This document shows, in pieces, positions 23,233 through 30,757 of a DNA stretch of 64,000 nt. The DNA is taken from positions 62,001 through 126,000 of the forward strand of contig MTMF02000009.1 in the NCBI GenBank assembly GCA_002011125.2. Direction: 5' to 3'. The translations under genes and the position numbers were made by a program. Numbering within the stretch: the first letter of the stretch is position 1; each line of letters starts with the position of its first letter. This DNA is from Candidatus Hydrothermarchaeum profundi (lineage in GTDB: Archaea > Hydrothermarchaeota > Hydrothermarchaeia > Hydrothermarchaeales > Hydrothermarchaeaceae). Under the pieces are notes generated by a model. The model did not search any database, had not been told where the DNA came from, and saw only the letters and a program-made list of their open reading frames with translations.

Positions 23233-24588
23233 ATGGTAAAACTAACGTTTCACGGCGGTGTTGGAGAAATTGGTGGGAATAAGATCCTACTCGAAGACGA
23301 AAACACCAGCATCCTATTAGACTTTGGGAAAAACTTTGAGAAGGAGAGAAGATACTACGACGAGCCCTACATAAAACCGAGAGAAGAGAAACATCTCATA
23401 TATCTCGGCCTGCTTCCAAAGATAGAGGGACTATACAAGAAAGATGAGAGAGAACCCTCCATCGACGCTATATTATTTACCCATCCACATGCAGATCACG
23501 TAGACTATGTGAGATATGTAAAAGACTCCATCCCTCTATACTGCGGTGAAACTGCAAAGACAATGATCCTAGCCAAGGAGATGTCAGCTTCAGGGCATCT
23601 AAAAGAATATAAGATTGCAAGGATGACCAGAGACTCCGTGGATGTGCCTAAGACCTTCAAGACGTTCAGAACCGGTGATAAAAAGAGGCTGGGCTCTATT
23701 GAAATCGAGCCGATACACGTCGATCACTCTACTCCGGGGGCCTACGCATATATACTCCACACATCGGGTGGGACAATAGTATATACTGGCGATTTTCGCC
23801 TGCACGGTCCGAGGGCGGAGATGAGCAGGGAGTTCGTCGAAAAAGCCAAGGAGGCATCTCCCGAGGCGCTTATCATCGAGGGGACGAACATAGTTGACGC
23901 AAAGACGGCCACTGAGAAAGAAGTAAAGGAGAAGATAAGTCGCATAGTCTCGGATGCCCCCCGGCTCGTATTAGCTGGATTCAGCCTAAACGACATTGAT
24001 AGGCTAAAGACGTTCTACGAAGTTGCAAAGAAGAACGGGAGAAAGCTGGCCATGTCGATGAAACAGGCCTACATCGTATATAGGTTGAGAGAAGAGAGCT
24101 TCCCCATATTCAGGTTAAACGATCCAAATATACTCATCTTTCAGAGGGAAAAAAGAACAACCTATAAGTGGGAGAAAGAGGTCATCGACAATTTCAGCGA
24201 TAATGTTGCTACAGGTAGAGATATAAACGCCATGCAGGGGGAAGTGCTCCTCGCAGCGTCCTTCTATGACATGAACGAGATGGTTGAGATCCTGCCTGAA
24301 AGTGGGAGCATATACATCCTCTCGCAGAGTGAGCCCTTTAACGAGGAGATGGAGATAAACCATGAGAAGATGCTAAACTGGCTGGAGAGATGCGGGCTAC
24401 CCCTATACCAAGTCCATGCCTCAGGACATGCAGACCCGCATCAGCTTAAATGGGCGATCTCCGAGATAGGTGCGAAAAAAGTCTTCACCATACACACAGA
24501 AAGACCAAGGCTAATGGCAAGATACATGTCTGACCTAGATACAGAAATAATCTCCCCGACAGAAGGCGAAATGTATGCTGTCGAATAG
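23233..24588 (+). CDS. RNase J-like metallo-beta-lactamase nuclease
   Basis: A 451-residue protein. It starts with the GGVGEIGGNK strand-turn of RNase J relatives. The metal motif is HPHADHVD (near residue 86), VDHSTPGAYAY is a second metal-binding segment, and the GDFRLHG strand and a beta-CASP-like region (about 225-390) are followed by the ASGHADP and HTER motifs near the C terminus. Archaeal RNase J enzymes act as 5'-to-3' exonucleases in RNA turnover. The start ATG has a strong AAGGGAGGTG site, placed right behind the transposase stop, so it may be transcribed with it. It is more GC-rich than the AT-rich operon nearby. Confidence 0.85.
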   Translation: MVKLTFHGGVGEIGGNKILLEDENTSILLDFGKNFEKERRYYDEPYIKPREEKHLIYLGLLPKIEGLYKKDEREPSIDAILFTHPHADHVDYVRYVKDSIPLYCGETAKTMILAKEMSASGHLKEYKIARMTRDSVDVPKTFKTFRTGDKKRLGSIEIEPIHVDHSTPGAYAYILHTSGGTIVYTGDFRLHGPRAEMSREFVEKAKEASPEALIIEGTNIVDAKTATEKEVKEKISRIVSDAPRLVLAGFSLNDIDRLKTFYEVAKKNGRKLAMSMKQAYIVYRLREESFPIFRLNDPNILIFQREKRTTYKWEKEVIDNFSDNVATGRDINAMQGEVLLAASFYDMNEMVEILPESGSIYILSQSEPFNEEMEINHEKMLNWLERCGLPLYQVHASGHADPHQLKWAISEIGAKKVFTIHTERPRLMARYMSDLDTEIISPTEGEMYAVE

Positions 24589-24717
24589 TTGGGACTTTAA
24601 AAGCTATTTCGCACATTCTTCTCTCTAAATAAAATTCTTATAAGGTTATTTTTTAGTAAAATGTAAATATATTGCTTAAATATAATTTTTTACTATTGAT
24701 TCTGGAGGTAAGGTAAC

Positions 24718-25018
24718 ATGGGTGAGATAACTAAAAAGGAATTTAGGCCTTTAAGTTTAATAGACCATGAAGCTTTTATTAATGAAAAAGGGTTTGAAAA
24801 TACCACAGAAAATCAACGGTGCTAGTATACTAATGGTACCTATTTACATTATAGCAGGGTATGTATTCATCCCTTGGAGACTTTCAGACGCAGTTTATTC
24901 AAAGACGAGAAAATTACAAATTCTTGGAGCATTCAAAGACCTATTTCTATATACTGCTACTGCTATGTTGATTGGTCTAGCATGGCCTCTCTACATAATA
25001 GGGAAAATCAAAAAATAA
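24718..25018 (+). pseudogene. Small membrane protein, apparently frameshifted
   Basis: A strong TGGAGGTAAGG site precedes an ATG at 24718 whose frame (MGEITKKEFRPLSLIDHEAF) stops after 35 codons. A second frame, open from 24767 to 25018, encodes two membrane helices (about VPIYIIAGYVF and LFLYTATAMLIGLAWP) and a KIKK tail but has no ribosome site. Joining the two by a one-base shift near 24785-24800 makes one plausible 100-residue protein, so a frameshift mutation (or, less likely, programmed frameshifting) is inferred. Confidence 0.5.
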
Positions 25019-25134
25019 AAAAGCTCTTCAATGGGAAAGGAGATCCCTCACATAATGGAATTGCCCCAAAAATTCTTCTACTACTTAGGAAATCCTAACC
25101 CAAAAACTAAGAGCTATTTACTTTTACTTCTAAC

Positions 25135-25457
25135 CTACATAGAATTACTCGCCACTACTTTCCCTCTATAATTTGATCTTCGTCCTCTCCCGTCGTATTC
25201 TAACACAGCTAAGCCTTTCGAATATTCAAGCTTGAATCATAGGCATAAAAGCCAGGGATTGAAAATCCACTATTTTGGACGAGTATTTTTGCTTGAGATA
25301 TAGAATATTCTGGCACCACTAGATAAAAACGATTCTTCCTTTGGCCAGGATTTATCACCACATGACAATCAGGGTTATTAGACTTTAGCCAAGATTTTAC
25401 TTTTCTAACCATTCTATCATGCAGTTCTTAGTTTCGAGGGCTTCTCTTAACCGCCAT
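25135..25457 (-). pseudogene. Hypothetical small protein interrupted by an ochre codon
   Basis: From the ATG at 25457, preceded by a GAGAGGTAGTG site, the frame reads MAVKRSPRN and then TAA (25430-25428). It is open again in the same frame from the ATG at 25412 to 25209 (67 residues, VRKVKSWLKSN at the start). After the stop at 25209 a different frame continues with protein-like sequence (GLAVLEYDGRGRRSNY) to a TAG at 25135, hinting at a second lesion. The family is unknown. The ochre codon is certain from the sequence; the frameshift is tentative. Confidence 0.4.
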
Positions 25458-25559
25458 ATTCACTACCTCTCTAAACTATTAGATCTCTGAAAAGTTAAGT
25501 ATCTTTCAAAATCCGGAGAAAAATATTAATTTATAGAAATTGTTCTTTATCAAGCCCAA

Positions 25560-25904
25560 TCATTTCCATAGTTTTTCCCATCGTTGATCTGAGCGTATTT
25601 CGTCCAAGGTATCTGCTAAACTACTCAAGTGTTCTCCAACGGTCTTAAGATTATCAGTGGCCTCATCTACGTGCCCTACAACATCCTCTAAATTTTGTGT
25701 AGCATCTCTGATATACTCTCCAACTTCTTCTAAGTTCTCAGTAGCATTTTGTAATACATTCACCACCCGCTCTAGTAATTTCAAGGCTTTACCAATCTGT
25801 CTCCCTGTCTGCCAAGTAAGATAAGCATATACCAGAGTAGCGATTGCCAATACACCTGTAAATCCAGCCAACACCCATGTTGCTAATTCCAGTTCTCCGT
25901 CCAT
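25560..25904 (-). CDS. Membrane-anchored coiled-coil protein
   Basis: A 114-residue protein with an N-terminal membrane helix (about residues 8-30) followed by about 80 residues of amphipathic helix in a clear repeating pattern (LEEVGEYIRDATQNLEDVVG, with related units before and after). The repeat resembles methyl-accepting chemotaxis or tail-tape coiled coils. No enzymatic motif is present. It is probably an anchored scaffold of unknown function in the accessory region. Confidence 0.6.
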   Translation of the reverse strand: MDGELELATWVLAGFTGVLAIATLVYAYLTWQTGRQIGKALKLLERVVNVLQNATENLEEVGEYIRDATQNLEDVVGHVDEATDNLKTVGEHLSSLADTLDEIRSDQRWEKLWK

Positions 25905-26177
25905 GACAGTAAATATTAATATCCATTATAAAAAATATCCATCATAGTTAGGATGTAAAACAACCATATAAATCTCTCTATTTCTCGATTTTTCAATGTT
26001 TACATTTATAAATTAGATATAAAATCTAAGCAAACATACGTAGGTAGCAAAACAAGCTTGTTAGGAACTTCAGGGGCAACTCTTATATACGTCTAAAGCT
26101 AAATTTTAGGCGTGAAACCATTAAATTAGGTTGTGAAAAAGCCAATTCAATAAAAATCAAAGTTTTGAGTAAATGAT

Positions 26178-26660
26178 ATGGCCAAAATTAATGATGCTCC
26201 TCCAGAGATATTCAAAGCGGATAATTTATTACAAAAAATCTTAAAAGAAGCAGAGCCTGCAAAAGACATGTTATTGGAGAGGCTTCGCACTTTACCACGC
26301 TACGAATCACACTTAGATGCTCCTTCTTTACCGGGTGTCTATGTGATATGGGATGGAAAGAGGGTGGTTTATGCTGGTAGCTCAGGACACGGGGAAAAGA
26401 CTGGTCTTAGGCAAAGGCTCTATAGGGTATTAAAACGCACGGGGCTGAGTCCTTTGAGGAAAGGCATAGCTAGAGACATAGGCCATCCAGAATATCAACC
26501 TAAGTCGAGAGGCCCAAGAAATCCAGAAATCGAGGAGAAAATAGACGATAGAGTTAGCTCATTGGTGTTTTCTTATATTGAAGCTAGTGATAGTAAATCT
26601 GCAAGGAATTTGGAACGCCTCATTATATCGCTTCTGGATCCAAAGTATAATAAGGGATAG
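26178..26660 (+). CDS. GIY-YIG nuclease-domain protein
   Basis: A 160-residue protein. The GIY-YIG core begins at about residue 52 with PGVYVIWDG, then VVYAGSS, the LRQRLYR helix with its conserved Arg, and a C-terminal catalytic Glu in ARNLERLIISLLDPKYNKG followed by the conserved Asn. The family includes homing and repair endonucleases and stand-alone nucleases. The N-terminal 45 residues are helical and may give specificity. TATA-like CTTATATACG (about 26090-26099) lies further upstream. The next gene also encodes a nuclease-like fold. Confidence 0.75.
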   Translation: MAKINDAPPEIFKADNLLQKILKEAEPAKDMLLERLRTLPRYESHLDAPSLPGVYVIWDGKRVVYAGSSGHGEKTGLRQRLYRVLKRTGLSPLRKGIARDIGHPEYQPKSRGPRNPEIEEKIDDRVSSLVFSYIEASDSKSARNLERLIISLLDPKYNKG

Positions 26661-26755
26661 AAATTCCTTAAGATCTAGTTGACGGTTCCATTAAATTTCG
26701 AAAGGAACCATAAAGACGAAGAGGTGATTAAAAGATTTAAAAGGGGCGAAGGGAG

Positions 26756-27295
26756 ATGCCAAAGGAGTCAGAATGGCATAGAGAAGTTCGAGGGAAAATC
26801 GAGCGACATTTAAAGAACAAAAATATTAAATTCAAATCCTCGCATTCCGGGGTCAAAGTCCCCTTATTTATAGACTTTAGTGACACTTCTAGGAGTAACC
26901 AATTGTCAGATGCAGATTTCATAATAATAAAAAACAAAACAATAAAATTCATCATTGAAATTGAGAAAGGGGCACCGACCCCAAAAAAGCTTATGGGTAT
27001 TATAACGGCGGCCAATCTCTCAACCGCTTATAAAAGACAGGAAGAAAAATTCAAGATTCAAAATGCAAAATTGTTCATAGTAACGGGAGATAAGGAGACG
27101 AATAAAATGAATAAACCTAAAAGCAAGAAGCTAGAGCAGTACCACAATATCAAGAAACATCTTAAATTGACCAAGGGTTCTCTGGTAGGGTTTGACATAC
27201 TTACACTTATGGGCAAAAAAGATTTAGAGAAAATATATAGCGAAATAGACAGCATTATAAAAGTACCTCTGAGAAAAGAAGACAAAATGCCCTAA
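26756..27295 (+). CDS. PD-(D/E)XK nuclease-like protein
   Basis: A 179-residue basic protein. The central segment around LSDADFIIIKNKTI and KFIIEIEKGAP has the Asp-(about 15)-Glu-x-Lys spacing of PD-(D/E)XK nucleases, with catalytic Asp near 53 and Glu-Lys near 69-71. Beyond that fold suggestion I cannot assign a family. It follows the GIY-YIG gene on the same strand by 95 nt and precedes an RHH gene, so it may be part of a small restriction-like or toxin-like cluster. Proposed from motif spacing only. Confidence 0.45.
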   Translation: MPKESEWHREVRGKIERHLKNKNIKFKSSHSGVKVPLFIDFSDTSRSNQLSDADFIIIKNKTIKFIIEIEKGAPTPKKLMGIITAANLSTAYKRQEEKFKIQNAKLFIVTGDKETNKMNKPKSKKLEQYHNIKKHLKLTKGSLVGFDILTLMGKKDLEKIYSEIDSIIKVPLRKEDKMP

Positions 27296-27302
27296 AAAGA
27301 TT

Positions 27303-27358
27303 ACAAAAGATTAGAGAAGTTGTTTGTGACAAATTTTTGCACAACTGCCTAATCTTTG
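27303..27358 (+). repeat. Imperfect dyad including the shared 19-bp motif
   Basis: ACAAAAGATTAGAGAAGTTGT (27303-27323) is an imperfect inverted copy of the stretch 27340-27358, CACAACTGCCTAATCTTTG. The right arm is identical to 9763-9745 upstream of another RHH gene. The dyad ends just before the ATATATATAC box (27361-27370) of the RHH gene at 27391, an operator-like position. Confidence 0.55.
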
Positions 27359-27390
27359 TAATATATATACTTTTGGTAAGGAATTGAAAA

Positions 27391-27567
27391 ATGGCTAAAA
27401 AGAAAGGTAGAAAAGAAAGGATCACAGTATATGTGTCCCCGTATTTATATAAAGAGATAAAAGAGATGATAAACCGGGGTGATTTCTCTTCAGAATCTGA
27501 TGTGGGTTACCAAGCTTTATCAGCTTTTGTAAGCCAATATAAAAAAGAGAAAAAGAAGTCTAAATGA
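27391..27567 (+). CDS. Ribbon-helix-helix protein, paralogue of 11503-11676
   Basis: A 58-residue protein. After a Lys/Arg-rich leader, RITVYVSPYLYKEI forms the DNA-contacting strand and first helix, and DFSSESDVGYQAL with ALSAFVSQYKK the second. The match to the protein at 11503-11676 is extensive. A TATA box (27361-27370) and an adjacent dyad suggest autoregulation. Its 3' end overlaps the convergent alaS stop by eight bases. Probably a small repressor or orphan antitoxin. Confidence 0.75.
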   Translation: MAKKKGRKERITVYVSPYLYKEIKEMINRGDFSSESDVGYQALSAFVSQYKKEKKKSK

Positions 27568-30500
27568 GCTTCTCTTTTATGTAACCTCTAACCCACTCCA
27601 CGGCTTCCGATAATTTCTCTTTATCCGATCCAGCCCCCCTACCAAAATCGGGCTTACCCCCACCTCCCCCACCTAATATTGCGCATGCCTTCTTTATAAG
27701 CTCCCCCATATCGATATCTACCTTCTTACCACGTACCCCTAAGACTGATATCCTCTCATTAACCCCGAACAAGACGACTATCCTTTCATCTCCTACTAAC
27801 CTTTGAGCAGCCTTTTGGATCTCCTCCATGCCTCCCTCCATCTCCTCGCATATCAATTCATATTCACCCAATTTTTGGATATGGAGATGTTCAACCTTCT
27901 TCTGTGCAATCTCCTCGGTTAACTTCTCAACTTCCTTTCTCTGCTCCTTCCAAGTCTCAAAGATAAGCTTACATAATTTCTGAAGACTCAACGGCTCTCC
28001 CATTCCTTTTTCTGTGAAAATCTTCAGTTCCTCGATATTTTTTTCCTTGAGATTCAAAGCCCTCCTCATCCTATTAATCTCCCTGTGATCACTAAAGATT
28101 TCATTTAAAAATCGCCTTATGGTGTCCCTAATGCTCCTAGGAGGAACAGAAAAAACATCTGCAGCCTCACCTACCTCATCTATCAAAGCATCCACAAACT
28201 GGAGGTCGGCATCTGAGAGCGAACTTACAGGCTCTCTTTTTAGGACCTTCAATATCCTCTTGCTATTCTCTAATTTTCTCCTAGTCTTCACATCGGTGAG
28301 GCTGGGTACTAACCTTGAGATGACCTCATTACTCATTAAGTCTTCAAGAATAGAGTTATAGGGCTCAAGTATCCTGTCAACAATATATCTCCTAGCAGCG
28401 TCTCCTGCCACGTACTCCAACCTAACTACGCCGTCCTGAATTTTAGTTGAACCTATAATCTTAATATGCTCAGCTTCCCCGGTAAAGTTTAGATGGGTAC
28501 CTCCACATGCCTCTATGTCATACTCATCGATTTTAACAACCCTTATCTCTTTACCAGGCACCGCACCTCCCTGATATAGTCGGAAACCAAATTTGGCTTC
28601 TGCTTCATCCCGCTTATAGATTCTTTTCTCTACCGGGATATTCTGTTTTATAATCTCGTTAGCCCTCTTTTCAATTGCTTTCAATTCCTGCTTTGAAAGA
28701 GCAGAGTAATGAGTGATATCTAATCTAGATTTCTCAGGCGTCTTTTCTGCACCAGCCTGCCATACGTGCTCGCCAAGAAACTCTCTAGCCGCTCCATTAA
28801 TAATATGAGTGGAAGTGTGATGTTGAGCCAGTTGCCTCCTACGAGCCCAGTCTATTTTACCTTTAACCACGTCTCCTTCATTGAACGACATCCTATCAAC
28901 CCTGTGAACAATGACATTCCCCTGCTTAAACACATCGGTAACCCTGCAACCATCAAGATAGCCGGTATCTGTTAACTGTCCCCCGCTGGTTGGATAAAAA
29001 GCAGTCCTATCCAATACGACATATTTATCCTCAAATATCTTTAACACCTTAGCATCGAACTCGATGAGACTATAATCATCGTAATAAAGAATTTCAGTCT
29101 TATCTATACCCGACAAATCAAACTCCTTTAATTTAGTGGCTTTAACTTCACCCTGCGACTGCTCATGGCGCTCTGAGACTCTTATAAAAAAATCTGAGGG
29201 TATTTTAATATCCAGACCCGCTTCCCTTAACATCTCTGGACTAATCCCCTGGGAGTCATAGAGCTCTATAAGTTTCTCTAACGATATATCCTCCCTTTTT
29301 AGCCTAGATACTATCCTCCTAGACTTAGCCTTAGTTTCAGAATACTTTTTCTTCTCGATATCTAAAATCTCTCCAACTTCCTCTAGATTTTCTGTAAGTT
29401 CCGGATACTGCGGCTTAAGATATCTCGCATGAAGATCACATACCTCTGGTAAAGAGACCTCCCAACCATTCTTATATATAAGATCTAAACTCCTCCTTAT
29501 CAAAACCCTAAGATTATAACCCCCTCCCACGTTTGACGGGAGAGCTCCATCACTTAATGCTAGCAAGAGAGAGCGAGAATGGTCCCCTATTGAATAAATA
29601 GCCGCCAGCTTAAGGACTTTTTCCTTTAGCTCTTCTACATCCAGGCCTATTTTACCCGCTATCTCTACCCAAACTCTATCCATATCTGATTCTACAGTAA
29701 GAATACTCGAGTAGGGTATGAAATCTCCAATTACTTCATTTCTCTCGACACCTGTGACATCTAATAAATGCTCAACGACTGTGGGGAATACCGCGTCATA
29801 GCTTGTCGGAGTACCTAACGTAAACCATGCAGGACGCTCTTGACCCATACCCATATCAAGAACCTTAATAGCAAGCTCCTTAGGAACTCCTGACTTTATG
29901 TCATATTGCATATACACTTGATTTCCTATCTCAAGTCCCCTAGAAAAGAATTCCATGCTAGGACCCATGTTTCCTCCCCCTGCCCATGCGTCCTCATGAA
30001 ATTGAATTTCCCCTTTCGGTATTTTCATGCCTTCAACCAACCATGCATATATGTGTCGAAGATACTCGCTGGGCTTGTAGTTCTCAGGCTTTTCAAAAGC
30101 ATGCTGTCCGATCATAACGAAACCGGTATAATGCCTACCGGTAATGCCAACATTGTCAGTATCATTAAAACGTAAACAAAATTGAGGCACTACAAGAGGA
30201 TTAGCCGGAGGATCTACTTCCCCAGAAACACAATATGGTTGAAAATCATATATAGATGCCTGCACAAAATCCGTGTCATCTCTCCAACGAGCCACGACCG
30301 GATATCTCGGTATAGGAGTATACCCGAATCTTTCAAAGAGCTTTGCAAACTTTTTCCAAGTTTCAATATAGTCCATCTTATTCCTTGCTGGTGAATTTCC
30401 AATGAAGTCATATCCCCCAGAACACTCAGGCTCGCCACATACCTCCCTCTCAGAATAAGACCAAAAATAGCTACCGCATTTTACACATCTCTGTCTCTCA

Positions 30501-30598
30501 AATCCTTCTTCTATTAGTACCTCTACAGGATAATATTTAGTCGGATCCTGCTGAGCTTTAATCTTAAACTGCTTTTTTATTTCCTTCTCGGAACGCAT
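27560..30598 (-). CDS. alaS: Alanyl-tRNA synthetase
   Basis: Archaeal-type AlaRS of 1012 residues, which charges tRNA-Ala and edits mischarged Ser/Gly. An N-terminal zinc-ribbon-like insertion (CVKCG and later Cys residues) precedes the class II catalytic core, with motif 2 near FCLRFNDTDNVG and an FFSRGLEIGN-type motif 3. The editing domain has HHTSTHI and CGGTH. The C-Ala domain ends with a run of glycines and KPDFGRGAGS. A TATA-like AAATATTTAAATG (about 30622-30634) lies just under 30 bp before the ATG, so translation is probably leaderless. It is convergent with the RHH gene. Confidence 0.95.
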   Translation of the reverse strand: MRSEKEIKKQFKIKAQQDPTKYYPVEVLIEEGFERQRCVKCGSYFWSYSEREVCGEPECSGGYDFIGNSPARNKMDYIETWKKFAKLFERFGYTPIPRYPVVARWRDDTDFVQASIYDFQPYCVSGEVDPPANPLVVPQFCLRFNDTDNVGITGRHYTGFVMIGQHAFEKPENYKPSEYLRHIYAWLVEGMKIPKGEIQFHEDAWAGGGNMGPSMEFFSRGLEIGNQVYMQYDIKSGVPKELAIKVLDMGMGQERPAWFTLGTPTSYDAVFPTVVEHLLDVTGVERNEVIGDFIPYSSILTVESDMDRVWVEIAGKIGLDVEELKEKVLKLAAIYSIGDHSRSLLLALSDGALPSNVGGGYNLRVLIRRSLDLIYKNGWEVSLPEVCDLHARYLKPQYPELTENLEEVGEILDIEKKKYSETKAKSRRIVSRLKREDISLEKLIELYDSQGISPEMLREAGLDIKIPSDFFIRVSERHEQSQGEVKATKLKEFDLSGIDKTEILYYDDYSLIEFDAKVLKIFEDKYVVLDRTAFYPTSGGQLTDTGYLDGCRVTDVFKQGNVIVHRVDRMSFNEGDVVKGKIDWARRRQLAQHHTSTHIINGAAREFLGEHVWQAGAEKTPEKSRLDITHYSALSKQELKAIEKRANEIIKQNIPVEKRIYKRDEAEAKFGFRLYQGGAVPGKEIRVVKIDEYDIEACGGTHLNFTGEAEHIKIIGSTKIQDGVVRLEYVAGDAARRYIVDRILEPYNSILEDLMSNEVISRLVPSLTDVKTRRKLENSKRILKVLKREPVSSLSDADLQFVDALIDEVGEAADVFSVPPRSIRDTIRRFLNEIFSDHREINRMRRALNLKEKNIEELKIFTEKGMGEPLSLQKLCKLIFETWKEQRKEVEKLTEEIAQKKVEHLHIQKLGEYELICEEMEGGMEEIQKAAQRLVGDERIVVLFGVNERISVLGVRGKKVDIDMGELIKKACAILGGGGGGKPDFGRGAGSDKEKLSEAVEWVRGYIKEKLI

Positions 30599-30642
30599 GG
30601 TAACAGAAATTAAATGAAAAACATTTAAATATTTCTAAGGAA

Positions 30643-30698
30643 GGGAAGTGAAAAAAGAAGCCATTTATGGAGAGGAGAGAGGAGGATATTCACTTCCC
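30643..30698. repeat. 10-bp inverted repeat upstream of alaS
   Basis: GGGAAGTGAA (30643-30652) and TTCACTTCCC (30689-30698) are perfect inverted copies separated by 36 nt. They lie between the stop of the debranching-enzyme gene and the TATA box of alaS, so they may be a terminator-associated structure, an operator or a small RNA. Confidence 0.5.
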
Positions 30699-30733
30699 TA
30701 GATATATTGAGATATTATTAAATATATATCTAG
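30698..30733. repeat. Second inverted repeat upstream of alaS
   Basis: CTAGATATAT (30698-30707) and ATATATCTAG (30724-30733) are perfect inverted copies with a 16-nt spacer, directly abutting the repeat at 30643-30698. The AT-rich arms could also hold TATA-like elements. The pair begins only about 25 bp after the debranching-enzyme stop. Confidence 0.45.
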
Positions 30734-30757
30734 ATTTCCCAAAATTAAGCCCAGATT

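Noticed and set aside
24874-25098. 74-codon plus-strand frame METFRRS...
   Set aside because: It overlaps the better-supported membrane-helix frame, has no ribosome site, and its composition looks out of frame.
9745-27358. Attachment sites of one element defined by the 19-bp repeat
   Set aside because: The two copies are inverted relative to each other, not direct as attL/attR would be, and both adjoin RHH genes, so an operator role is preferred. Element ends remain possible.
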